Notes: generated by a model not told the origin, from the letters alone. 11,679 nucleotides of DNA from Candidatus Omnitrophota bacterium (GCA_023473405.1 JAMCZD010000392.1:1-11679), one strand, 5' to 3'; positions 1 to 7,521 are shown, counted from the first letter of the stretch. A program made the numbers and translations.

Positions 1-1048
1 TCAGACTCGAACCTGCATAGAAATCAACCTTCTTCACCGAGCCATCGGTATCCGCCGCATCGACGGAAAGGGTGAAGGTTGCCGGAACGTTGAAGCTGGC
101 GCCATTGGCGGGGCTGGAAATGCTGGCGGTAGGCGGGACATTCGGGACATAGCCCAGACCGTATTTGTCGCTCAGGTAAGTCGTCACCGCCTCGCGTTCG
201 GTCTTGGACAAAACGCGATTGTAAATGATTACCTCGGCCAAATCCATGTTGGCGCGCCGGTTATTCGCTCCGCCGATATCACGCCCAATATAGACTGAAT
301 CAACCGGGGCCACGGTAGCGGTTGGCATGGCCGGAGTGAGAATCGCGTCCAGGTCGCCGTTCCGATAAAACGAGGTGGTTCCGCCACCGCGGTTTTCCTC
401 CACCTGCCACATCTCGAAATTCGCTTGCGAGAGGGGCGATGCAGACCGCGTGACGTCCAAATCATGCCCGGCAGTCCCGTCAGCCAGGTGGCTTCCGACG
501 AGACCGGCTCCGCTATAGGCAACCGCCCAACCGTCGTCGGCTGGCGCCGTCCAAGGGCGGCACCCGATGATTTGGGGAAAATCGCCCACCGAATTTTGGA
601 GGCGCTTGGCAACAAAGATAACCGTCCAGTCGCCATCCAGCGGTTGGAGAGTGTAGCTATTGGCGATCTCCAACACGTTGCTGACCCCGTCGAATCGCAC
701 CGCCGGTTGGCTGTTGACGTCATTGGGAACCAGGAGCGGCAATTCATCGGCGGTCCCATCCAACCGCTCAGCGGCGTTGTTTCCGTTGGGGCTTTGATCC
801 GCCCAAACGGTTACTTTGCCCGCCCCGTCGGCGGTCACGCCTTTGTCGGCCTTAAGCCATAGAGCTAATCCATCGGAAACGGACAGTTGCGCCTGGCAGA
901 TCGAGGTTGCCAGGGCGATGAGCACGACGCCCAGGAGCGGTTTAAACCGCCTGAATCGAAGGGCGGACGCGGGTCTGGTCACCTCCGAAAAGAATTCAAT
1001 GATTCTTATCTTTTTTGAATCTAGTTTAATTGTAAGTCTTTCTCGCAT
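1..1048 (-). CDS. Exported LamG-domain protein with Ig-like domain, C-terminus off the left edge
   Basis: The minus strand reads open from ATG 1048 to the left edge, giving 349 residues without a stop. Residues 30-54 form a signal peptide: basic RFRRFKP, then the hydrophobic LLGVVLIALATSI, then CQAQ, with cleavage likely after CQA. A LamG/concanavalin-like region follows at about 60-275. It starts LALWLKADKGV, continues with VWADQSPNGNN, and has the typical end AEVIIYNRVLSKTEREAV..YLSDKYG. From about 280 an Ig-like domain begins (PPTASISSPANGASF, then VDAADTDGSVKKVDFYAG). Such proteins are secreted or surface-bound and may bind carbohydrate or act in adhesion; the ligand is unknown. The start is uncertain: ATG 1048 gives a long AT-rich leader, whereas GTG 982 gives a more ordinary signal peptide but overlaps a Shine-Dalgarno-like GGAGGTGA. 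No gene partner is visible, and the remaining C-terminus lies outside the window. Confidence 0.85.
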   Translation of the reverse strand, partial: MRERLTIKLDSKKIRIIEFFSEVTRPASALRFRRFKPLLGVVLIALATSICQAQLSVSDGLALWLKADKGVTADGAGKVTVWADQSPNGNNAAERLDGTADELPLLVPNDVNSQPAVRFDGVSNVLEIANSYTLQPLDGDWTVIFVAKRLQNSVGDFPQIIGCRPWTAPADDGWAVAYSGAGLVGSHLADGTAGHDLDVTRSASPLSQANFEMWQVEENRGGGTTSFYRNGDLDAILTPAMPTATVAPVDSVYIGRDIGGANNRRANMDLAEVIIYNRVLSKTEREAVTTYLSDKYGLGYVPNVPPTASISSPANGASFNVPATFTLSVDAADTDGSVKKVDFYAGSSL

Positions 1049-1373
1049 AATGGATTTCACTTATAACATAAGTTGCCGGCACAAGGGCAAGCCCTTAAAT
1101 AATTTAATTTTCGTAATGCTGATTCCGTTGGGCCCGTAATCGCCGTACCGGGGGCTCGGCGAGGGTCTAAGGCGGAATCCTCTAATTTACAGATAGTTAA
1201 GCAAATTATGTCCCTTGGAAAAACCCACCTCTAGCATGCCATCTTAGGGCACAATAAAATCCAGTATTTCTAGCATTGAATTCAGAGTGGCCAAGCCGTT
1301 CTTAAGTGCGGAAAAACGGTTCGGCTAATAATCGATGGTCCGGCCCCGGCAAGGCCCATTATCTTTATCTCTA

Positions 1374-1428
1374 AGGAAAGCAGGAAGGCAGGAAATGCAT
1401 TGTACCTTTCCTTGTTTCCTGATTTCCT
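1374..1428. repeat. Purine/pyrimidine-biased imperfect palindrome
   Basis: The left arm at 1374-1395 is built from three AGGAA units and the right arm at 1407-1428 from three TTTCCT-type units. They face each other across an 11-base loop. By eye 18 of 22 positions pair, and one further position could pair as G-U in RNA. One strand is almost entirely purine in each arm. It could be a REP-type element, a structured RNA element or a degenerate mobile-element relic. There is no T-run typical of a terminator. Confidence 0.6.
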
Positions 1429-1517
1429 AAGCGATATCTGGGGATGAATCGGGGGGTTGCCGGGGTGCCACTTTTGACTCCCTTTCCCGACCTTGAAAGG
1501 CCGGGCTATTGTCGATG

Positions 1518-1530
1518 GTCCCTCCGGGAC
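1518..1530. repeat. Small CCC-tcc-GGG hairpin
   Basis: GTCCC-tcc-GGGAC is a perfect 5-base stem with a 3-base loop. The same core, CCC-tcc-GGG or its reverse form with gga, recurs three times in the spacer upstream of the permease gene (5008-5024, 5037-5053, 5115-5129). This looks like an isolated member of the same intergenic repeat family on the other side of that gene. Confidence 0.5.
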
Positions 1531-1649
1531 AGGAAATCAATGACAAATTATAAATTCGCGATGCTCAATTCAAAATCGAACTAAAACTAATGATTTTTAT
1601 GATTTACAAAACTTGATCTGAGTGCAAAAGGTTTTTAATTTCAAGGCCT

Positions 1650-4600
1650 CTAGTCTACGGAAAACACGAGATCGTCCCCGGCTTGCCGGGCCCTGTTTTT
1701 CTGCGGTAGCCCATCTCCGGCTCCGTAATCGTCGATGCCATTTTTCCCCACGCTGTAAACTTGGTATCCTGAAGACAAACGTTTATAGCGAAGTGGTTGG
1801 CCATCGAACGGATCGCGGATCAACGCCCCAATCAAGTCCGGAACGAGGCTGTCGAGTTTCTCCGGAAGCTGGCCGGAATGGCGGAGCCGGTATTGTTCGA
1901 TCAGCACGGCGGTTCGAGCGGCACGACAGCGCGCCACAAACTTGGCCTCGGGAGCAATCAAGCGGTCAAAACCGTTCAAGGTATCGAGCATGTACCTGGG
2001 GGAATAAGATGACGGCATTAATTGGGAACCGATTGAGGATCGGCCTTTCACACCCAAGGAGAGGCCGCGAAGGTATCTTTCGGGCAACGGAATCGAGGCC
2101 AGGCGGATGTATTGGTCCAGCGTGTCCAGGTAACGGATAAAATCGCGGTCTTTGGCCCCGGTCAGGTCGTAAATCCAATTTCGCAGCCGGAAGCGCAACT
2201 GCTCCATGGCACCCGAGACGCTGAGGATCACCGGTGCTGGACCGGTTTCTCGAGGCCGATACCAATTCACCGCGAAGCATCGCAATCCCACCAGCGCTGC
2301 TTGCAGGTCCGTTCCGGCCTCGGCCTCGCTGATTTCCTGTTCGAGCGCCTTGAGTTCAGACTCCGGCAGGGAGTGCCGGCTCAGCAACCATTCCATGGAG
2401 GTGAAGCCGTGCAAGAGGCACGTCTGACGCACGCTGAAAAACATGGGTATGGGTTCACGTTCCAAGGAATGGCAAATGTCCAACAACCGGTGCAGCGAAG
2501 CCAGGGCCCCGGTCACATCGCCAGCGTCGGCTCGGTAAAGCACGTCGTATCGCAGGAGTTCAACCATTCTCAAGAGACCTTGATACTGAGCCGAGAATCT
2601 TACGCCTGAGGGGTACCAATCCGTGACATATCGTCCCTGGCGCAGCGATGGCGCATCACGAAGGATAGCGAGAGACGTCTGGTTGGTACTTAGAAAGAAC
2701 TTGATTGGGCCTTTCACTCCCGCCGGAAGCGGTTCGGAACGTTTAAGGGATCCGATCAATGGGTCCCATGGGTTTGGCCCAGGGAATTGTGCGAGACCAG
2801 GAAACGCCACGTACCAGGTAAAAGCGCGCTCGACGACCAGGGCGGCATTCGCCTCATCGGCCAGGGATGGCCGCCGCTGGTCAAGGTCCTTGATGGTGAT
2901 CGGGAATCCGGCCTGTTGCGCCGCTTGAAGACGCTGGCTGACTTGCCGCTTAAGCCAGGCCCGATAACCCAAAGGGATGCATGCGACCAGGAAGGCAATC
3001 GCCCCAACCCAGGCAATACGAGTCAACCTGCGTTTACGCTCGGAAACCTGAACCGGCGATGGACACGTCGAGTGCGCATCGACAGAAGTTACGGGCAGCT
3101 CAAGTGAGGGCCTGCGAACGGCAATTCGGTAGTCCATCGGGTTGGCGGCAATCGTTCGAAAGTATCGCAGGAACCGGCGTCGGGCCGACCACCCCAGGAG
3201 GAAGTCCAGGCTCAAAGCCAAGGCAAACCAGAAGACTACCAGGGTGGCGTCAGGCCGGAGCACGCCAAAACCGAGCCAATTCCAGGCAGCGAGACCCCCA
3301 AAGCAAAGGATGCAAATGAGCCAGCGCAACCAGAGCACCTGGGCAATGGCGCCGCCTATGGCACGGTTGAGACCTCGAGCGGTCAGCCCGAGCCACGCGC
3401 CAACCCAGCGCAAGGCAAACAAGTCCGCGATCAGCACCGGCACGCCGATTAGCAGCCAGGTCCGTCCGAACTGGGTATCCGAACCACGGCCCATCAGGTC
3501 GATAATCACGGCTCGCGCAGTCAACGAAAGAAACACGGTCACGATAACCGGCCCGCCGAACTGCCGGAACAGCGCCAAGCCTTGTCCCCTGACAATTTCC
3601 CGGGTCTCGAGCGGGGCGCAGAGGAGCAACTCCAAGGCGCCGCACTGGCGGTCTTCGATCCAGCGATGGCAAACCTCGCCGGCGAACCAGACCTTTAACA
3701 GCACATGAATAACCAGCAGCAGAAACAACGAGACCTCGTAGAAAACCATGTCGAATCGATAGCAAACCCAAAGGCCGATGGCGGTCATCGACACAATGAA
3801 GAACCAAACCAATGCCGCTTTGTGGCGTTCCCGGCTCGATAGCCAGAAACACGGATTCCGCTCGAGCAAACGCCGCCGGAAGGCCGATCGCGCTCCCTGG
3901 CTGCCCAACCGCCAGAACCGGCTCCAATCACTGATGCGCTGCCGGCGCCGCCCTTTCGGACGGTCGCGGCATACGCGCGGCAAGAGCGCGCATGACGCCC
4001 CAAGGAACATCCAGGCCAGCGCATGCGTCTCCGCCAGCGACTGATAAAGCCCCCACGACGCCGGTGTGCCTTTCGCCGATCGTGCCAGCGTGAAGGCAAA
4101 CACGGGGCTCGGGGACAACACCGAATCGGACAACGCGAAACTGGTGCCGAGGGTAAAGTTGTTGGCCCAAAGGTATGCCGCTTCGTAAGGACCAGCCGTG
4201 ACGACCAGGATCGTCAACACGGCCATGAAGACGATCCGGCGGTCGTTTCGCCCAAGCGTGGACACGAACATGCCGGCGGAAAGCGAAAAGAAGAGTGTAT
4301 TGCCCAAGACCAGAACTGTTCGGGCTATCTCACCCGCGGAAACACCCCCGAGCAGCAAGGCCAGTGACATCATGGGCAGGACCGCGAGTAATCCGTAGAT
4401 GCAATGTATCGACGAGGAAACCAGCTTGCCCAGGACCACATCGTGCCCCTTCAGGTTGGTCAGGAACAGCAGGCCAAGAGTACCGTCGCGCTTCTCGGCA
4501 CTGAGGCAGTTTGCGGTTACCAACGGACCGACCAGCAGGCAATACCCGAATGCCAGGAGCGAAAGGCTCGAGAACAGAATTTTCCCCTGGTTGGCCGGCG

Positions 4601-4739
4601 CCAATGCGGCGGAGCCCATCACGAGTATATAGGAAAGCAGCAAAAAGGCCAGAGCCGAGGCAGCCACCCGAATCCAGTACGTGCTTTTCTTGCGCGCTTG
4701 GATCAGCAACTCTCGCGCTACGATGGGTAATACCAGCAT
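1650..4739 (-). CDS. ABC-2 type permease (two modules) fused to a large soluble C-terminal domain
   Basis: The product is 1029 residues from ATG 4739. Module 1 (about 1-260) opens LPIVARELLIQARKKSTYWIR and carries the signature EKRDGTLGLLFLTNLKG (82-98) among about six membrane segments (25-46, 54-76, 110-131, 139-160, 168-191, 238-253). Module 2 (about 300-545) has EDRQCGALELLLCAPL (362-377) and segments near 308-327, 332-353, 395-415, 428-451, 468-488 and 499-518. A further helix (575-594) leads into a soluble domain (600-1029) with PSLADEANAALVVERAF, LLRYDVLYRADAGDVTGAL and a C-terminal RDPFDGQPLRYKRL..GYQVYSVGKNG. ABC-2 permeases normally pair with a separate ATPase for export; none is adjacent, so cargo and energiser are unknown. 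The frame stays open upstream to TTG 5096, but that part crosses hairpin repeats, and homologues begin near LPIVARE. No clear Shine-Dalgarno site precedes 4739. The permease call is firm; the role of the C-terminal domain is unknown. Confidence 0.87.
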   Translation of the reverse strand: MLVLPIVARELLIQARKKSTYWIRVAASALAFLLLSYILVMGSAALAPANQGKILFSSLSLLAFGYCLLVGPLVTANCLSAEKRDGTLGLLFLTNLKGHDVVLGKLVSSSIHCIYGLLAVLPMMSLALLLGGVSAGEIARTVLVLGNTLFFSLSAGMFVSTLGRNDRRIVFMAVLTILVVTAGPYEAAYLWANNFTLGTSFALSDSVLSPSPVFAFTLARSAKGTPASWGLYQSLAETHALAWMFLGASCALLPRVCRDRPKGRRRQRISDWSRFWRLGSQGARSAFRRRLLERNPCFWLSSRERHKAALVWFFIVSMTAIGLWVCYRFDMVFYEVSLFLLLVIHVLLKVWFAGEVCHRWIEDRQCGALELLLCAPLETREIVRGQGLALFRQFGGPVIVTVFLSLTARAVIIDLMGRGSDTQFGRTWLLIGVPVLIADLFALRWVGAWLGLTARGLNRAIGGAIAQVLWLRWLICILCFGGLAAWNWLGFGVLRPDATLVVFWFALALSLDFLLGWSARRRFLRYFRTIAANPMDYRIAVRRPSLELPVTSVDAHSTCPSPVQVSERKRRLTRIAWVGAIAFLVACIPLGYRAWLKRQVSQRLQAAQQAGFPITIKDLDQRRPSLADEANAALVVERAFTWYVAFPGLAQFPGPNPWDPLIGSLKRSEPLPAGVKGPIKFFLSTNQTSLAILRDAPSLRQGRYVTDWYPSGVRFSAQYQGLLRMVELLRYDVLYRADAGDVTGALASLHRLLDICHSLEREPIPMFFSVRQTCLLHGFTSMEWLLSRHSLPESELKALEQEISEAEAGTDLQAALVGLRCFAVNWYRPRETGPAPVILSVSGAMEQLRFRLRNWIYDLTGAKDRDFIRYLDTLDQYIRLASIPLPERYLRGLSLGVKGRSSIGSQLMPSSYSPRYMLDTLNGFDRLIAPEAKFVARCRAARTAVLIEQYRLRHSGQLPEKLDSLVPDLIGALIRDPFDGQPLRYKRLSSGYQVYSVGKNGIDDYGAGDGLPQKNRARQAGDDLVFSVD

Positions 4740-4850
4740 AAGCCAGCGGGCGGCATTGTACAGTCTCGAAGTCCAAACACCAGGAAACAATAGCGGCCAA
4801 ATCTCAGAGGGGTGTGAGACAAAAATCTGAAAAAAGGGATTGAGGCTTGG

Positions 4851-4871
4851 ATTTTGCATGAGATGCAAAAT
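4851..4871. promoter_or_regulatory. Perfect AT-rich palindrome upstream of the permease gene
   Basis: ATTTTGCAT-gag-ATGCAAAAT is a perfect 9-base inverted repeat with a 3-base centre, 112 bases upstream of the permease start. Its AT-rich symmetry differs from the GC-rich hairpins nearby and would suit a dimeric repressor operator. It could equally be part of the repeat block. There is no direct evidence of binding. Confidence 0.3.
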
Positions 4872-4951
4872 TGGTGGGTTGGTTGCTTCATGTCCAAAGG
4901 AGCGGAGGTGTCCATCCACGTCGGCCATCCCGCGGGGATGCCAGCCATTAG

Positions 4952-4986
4952 CCGGGGGTTGCGCGAGGCACGAGCGCCACCCCCGG
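4952..4986. repeat. GC-rich stem-loop with 13-base arms
   Basis: The arms ccgggggttgcgc (4952-4964) and gcgccacccccgg (4974-4986) pair at 12 of 13 positions around a 9-base loop. This is the longest stem in the block. Without a T-run it is more likely a REP-like repeat than a terminator. Confidence 0.65.
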
Positions 4987-5007
4987 AACGCGAAGGTGAA
5001 TAGAATA

Positions 5008-5053
5008 CGATCCCGGAGGGATCGCAGAGGGCGCTGGCATCCCTCCGGGATGC
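5008..5053. repeat. Two hairpins that are inverted copies of each other
   Basis: CGATCCC-gga-GGGATCG (5008-5024) and GCATCCC-tcc-GGGATGC (5037-5053) are both perfect 7-base stems with 3-base loops. The loops are complementary, so the second hairpin is close to the reverse complement of the first. Paired inverted units like this resemble the REP-pair layout of BIME/REPIN elements. The comparison is inferred from shape only. Confidence 0.6.
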
Positions 5054-5074
5054 ATAATCTACCCGATCCGGTTA

Positions 5075-5103
5075 CCGGTGGTGTCGCTGCGCTCAACCAC
5101 CGG
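5075..5103. repeat. CCGGTGGT...ACCACCGG stem-loop
   Basis: This is a perfect 8-base stem (5075-5082 with 5096-5103) and a 13-base loop, followed at 5115-5129 by GAACCC-tcc-GGGTTC. The spurious upstream extension of the permease frame would start inside this stem at TTG 5096, which argues against that start. Confidence 0.6.
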
Positions 5104-5235
5104 CTAAACGCTGTGAACCCTCCGGGTTCGCAACCGTTCTCCCGGTCAACCCACGTAATCCCTAAAAAAACGAAGGATTCTGTCTCACGCCCACCTCAGG
5201 GGTGCGGCAGCAGGCGCAGCGCGAAGCCGCCATCC

Positions 5236-5278
5236 CTCTGCCGGCGCACTCCCCGTAAAACGCTCCACACGCTCCACG
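5236..5278 (+). repeat. Dispersed two-block repeat, copy 1
   Basis: Block 1, ctctgccggcgcactccc (5236-5253), is identical over 18 bases to 10443-10460. Block 2, acgctccacacgctccacg (5260-5278), matches 10468-10486 at 18 of 19 bases. The spacing is 6 bases here and 7 in the other copy. This copy ends about 113 bases before the glgX start. Confidence 0.7.
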
Positions 5279-5325
5279 GAATTTGATAAAGCCAACCAAC
5301 CATGGTAGCTTGCGCGTGCGAAAGA

Positions 5326-5337
5326 ATCCCCGGGGAT
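5326..5337. promoter_or_regulatory. Perfect palindrome ATCCCCGGGGAT before glgX
   Basis: A 12-base perfect palindrome lies 54 bases upstream of the glgX ATG, where a promoter or operator would be expected. No well-matched -35/-10 pair is visible around it. It may be regulatory, or chance in GC-rich DNA. Confidence 0.2.
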
Positions 5338-5391
5338 ATTGATTCAGCCAGAGACAGAAATTCACCAAACAGCCAGGTGCAATGAACTTTT

Positions 5392-7521
5392 ATGAATGGA
5401 GTTCTTCCAGGAACGCCCTATCCTCTGGGCGCCACCATGGACAGCGAAGGCATCAACTTCGCGGTGTTTTCAGAAAGCGCGGAGCGAATCGAGTTGTGCT
5501 TGTTTGATTCGCCTGATGCGAAGGAAGAAGCCGAACGGATCGAACTGCCCGAACGCACGAACCTGGTTTGGCACGGTCACCTGCCCGGTCTCAAGCCGGG
5601 CCAACTATACGGGTACCGCGTCCACGGGCCTTACGACCCTAAGGCGGGGCATCGGTTCAATCCTCGCAAAGTCGTGCTTGATCCGTATGCGAAGGCCATT
5701 GGGCGTCCGTTGCGGTGGGCAGATGAGCTCTTTGGCTACCGGCTTGGCGACCCGCGGGAAGACCTCGAGGCGGACGACCGCGACGATGCGCCCTGGGCGC
5801 CGTTGGCGGCTGCGATTGACCCGTCGTTTGATTGGGGCGGCGACAGACCACCGGCGCGTCGCTGGCGGGAGACCATCATTTATGAGTCGCACGTCAAGGG
5901 CCTGACCCAACGGCATCCGGAGGTGCCGAAGGAATTGCGGGGGACCTACGCCGGTTTGGCTGTTCCGCCAGTTATCGACTACCTAAAGCAGCTTGGAATA
6001 ACGGCGATTGAGCTGATGCCGGTGCATCATTTTGTTCAGGACCACCAGTTATTGGAAAAAGGATTAACCAACTACTGGGGCTACAACACGCTGGCCTTTT
6101 TCGCGCCTGAGCCCAGGTACGCCGCGGCGAAGCTGCCGGTGGAAACGGTGCTCGAGTTCAAGCGGATGGTCCGGGCTCTCCATGCCGCCGGAATCGAGGT
6201 GATTCTTGATGTCGTCTATAACCACACGGCCGAGGGCAATCATCTCGGCCCAACCCTGTCGTTCCGCGGCATAGACAATGCGGCTTATTACCGATTGACC
6301 GCCGATGACCGCCGTTTCTACATGGACTACACCGGTTGCGGCAACACGATGAACATGACCACGCCTAAGGTGCTGCAATTGATCATGGACAGCCTCCGTT
6401 ACTGGGTAACCGACATGCATGTGGACGGTTTCCGCTTCGATTTGGCATCGGCACTGGCCCGGGAGTTTCACGAGGTGGACAAGCTGGGCGGGTTCTTTGA
6501 CATCATCCATCAAGACCCCGTCATCTCGCAGGTGAAACTGATCGCCGAGCCATGGGACCTGGGCGAAGGCGGCTACCAGGTCGGCAATTTCCCGGTCGGC
6601 TGGACCGAATGGAACGGCAAATACCGCGATACCGTCCGCAGATTTTGGAAGGGCGACACCGGCGTCATGTCCGAACTGGCAACGCGCCTCTGCGGCAGCA
6701 GCGACCTGTATGAGTTCAGCGGACGCCGCCCGTCGGCCAGCATCAACTTCGTCACCGCCCACGACGGGTTCACCCTTCACGACCTCGTCAGCTACGACAA
6801 GAAACACAACGAGGCCAACGGCGAAGGCAACCGGGACGGGAATGACGATAATCTATCATGGAACTGCGGCGCGGAAGGCACGACGGACGATTCGGCTGTT
6901 ATCGAAATGCGCGAGCGCCAAAAGCGCAATTTTCTGGCCACCCTGATTCTCTCCCAGGGCGTGCCCATGCTCTGCGCCGGCGATGAGATCGGTCGGACCC
7001 AGCAAGGCAATAATAACGCCTATTGCCAGGATAACGAAATCTCCTGGATCGATTGGGATCTCGACGATCGCCAGCGTTCACTCCTCGAGTTCACGCGCCG
7101 CATCGTCCAGTTCAGGCACGCCCACCCAAACTTGCGCCGTCATAATTTCTTCCAGGGACGCCCCCTCCGCGGCTCCGGGGTCAAGGACATCGTCTGGTTG
7201 AAAGCTGACGGCGGGGAAATGACCGACGAGGAATGGAATACCGGCTGGATGCGCACCTTGGGTGTTCGACTGGATGGGGGCGGCCTCGATGTAATGGATG
7301 AACGCGGACGCCGGGTAACTGATGACACGCTCCTGGTCCTGTTTAATGCCCATCACGAGCCGGTGTCATTCGTCCTGCCGGCGTATGTGCCGGGTGCACG
7401 CTGGGAAGGGATCATTGACACCAACCGGCCCGAGTTCAAAGAAGGCAAGGAAGTGATCGATGGAGGGGCCTCGGTTCAACTGGCCGCGCGTTCGCTGAGG
7501 CTGTTCCGCCTCGTCCGATGA
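5392..7521 (+). CDS. glgX: Glycogen debranching enzyme GlgX (GH13, isoamylase type)
   Basis: This 709-residue cytoplasmic enzyme hydrolyses alpha-1,6 branch links in phosphorylase-trimmed glycogen, releasing short maltooligosaccharides. The N-terminal CBM48-like domain (about 5-130) starts PGTPYPLGATMDSEGINFAVFSE. The (beta/alpha)8 domain shows the GH13 conserved regions: DVVYNH (273-278), GFRFDLA with nucleophile Asp350, AEPWD with acid/base Glu386, and TAHDGFTLHD with Asp458. The stretch NEANGEGNRDGNDDNLSWNCG (473-493) and CAGDEIGRTQQGNNNAYCQDN (528-548) are strongly GlgX-specific. The C-terminal beta domain ends SLRLFRLVR. The length is normal for the family and no key residue is missing. 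ATG 5392 is preceded by AGGTG at about 12 bases; it fits the family N-terminus. No other glycogen gene (glgA, B, C or P) is in the window, so it appears to be a single-gene unit, convergent with the response regulators downstream. Confidence 0.95.
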   Translation: MNGVLPGTPYPLGATMDSEGINFAVFSESAERIELCLFDSPDAKEEAERIELPERTNLVWHGHLPGLKPGQLYGYRVHGPYDPKAGHRFNPRKVVLDPYAKAIGRPLRWADELFGYRLGDPREDLEADDRDDAPWAPLAAAIDPSFDWGGDRPPARRWRETIIYESHVKGLTQRHPEVPKELRGTYAGLAVPPVIDYLKQLGITAIELMPVHHFVQDHQLLEKGLTNYWGYNTLAFFAPEPRYAAAKLPVETVLEFKRMVRALHAAGIEVILDVVYNHTAEGNHLGPTLSFRGIDNAAYYRLTADDRRFYMDYTGCGNTMNMTTPKVLQLIMDSLRYWVTDMHVDGFRFDLASALAREFHEVDKLGGFFDIIHQDPVISQVKLIAEPWDLGEGGYQVGNFPVGWTEWNGKYRDTVRRFWKGDTGVMSELATRLCGSSDLYEFSGRRPSASINFVTAHDGFTLHDLVSYDKKHNEANGEGNRDGNDDNLSWNCGAEGTTDDSAVIEMRERQKRNFLATLILSQGVPMLCAGDEIGRTQQGNNNAYCQDNEISWIDWDLDDRQRSLLEFTRRIVQFRHAHPNLRRHNFFQGRPLRGSGVKDIVWLKADGGEMTDEEWNTGWMRTLGVRLDGGGLDVMDERGRRVTDDTLLVLFNAHHEPVSFVLPAYVPGARWEGIIDTNRPEFKEGKEVIDGGASVQLAARSLRLFRLVR

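Larger units (their letters stand above)
1049..1649. other. Non-coding spacer of about 600 bases
   Basis: This spacer lies between the starts and ends of two minus-strand genes. No open frame here resembles a protein. It contains a purine-rich imperfect palindrome (1374-1428), two copies of tcgatggtcc (1332-1341 and 1512-1521), a hairpin CCCG-a-CCTT / AAGG-c-CGGG (1486-1505) and a CCC-tcc-GGG hairpin (1518-1530). Positions 1540-1625 are AT-rich. None of the hairpins is followed by a T-run on the minus strand, so I do not call a terminator for the permease gene that ends at 1650. The promoter of the LamG gene should lie in the AT-rich stretch around 1000-1080, but no convincing pair of boxes is visible. 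Confidence 0.6.
4807..5197. repeat. Composite hairpin-rich repeat block between inverted GTGAGACA copies
   Basis: The block is flanked by partial inverted copies: GTGAGACA with AAAATC at 4814-4827, and the reverse (GATTC then TGTCTCAC) at 5176-5188. Between them lie at least six hairpins, at 4851-4871, 4926-4940, 4952-4986, 5008-5024, 5037-5053, 5075-5103 and 5115-5129. No protein-like frame fits here. It is the spacer between the divergent permease and glgX genes and must hold the permease promoter. Similar hairpins are, from memory, common between genes in Verrucomicrobiota and Planctomycetota. Whether this is one element or several stacked ones cannot be decided from one copy. Confidence 0.6.

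Noticed and set aside
229..759. Open frame of 176 codons on the minus strand
   Set aside because: It overlaps the LamG coding frame on the same strand in another phase; its Arg/Trp/Ser-rich composition is that of a shadow frame, while the overlapping frame has clear LamG sequence.
1486..1505. CCCG-a-CCTT / AAGG-c-CGGG stem as terminator for the permease gene
   Set aside because: It is 145 bases past the stop and no T-run follows on the minus strand; more likely one of the local repeats or chance.
3142..3708. Long plus-strand frames opposite the permease gene (also near 2112-2609 and 4023-4367)
   Set aside because: They are antisense to a well-supported coding frame and show the Arg/Gln/Pro-rich composition of shadow frames, with no domain recognised.
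4740..5096. N-terminal extension of the permease frame to TTG 5096
   Set aside because: It crosses the hairpin repeat block, begins inside a stem, and the translated stretch has no permease-like sequence; homologous proteins start near the LPIVARE motif.
4807..5280. CRISPR array or tRNA cluster in the hairpin-rich spacer
   Set aside because: The repeats are irregular in length and spacing with no unique spacers, and no cloverleaf or conserved T-loop was found.
6064..6807. Minus-strand frame of 247 codons inside glgX
   Set aside because: It is antisense to the catalytic core of GlgX, whose conserved regions are intact; no protein family resembles the antisense product.
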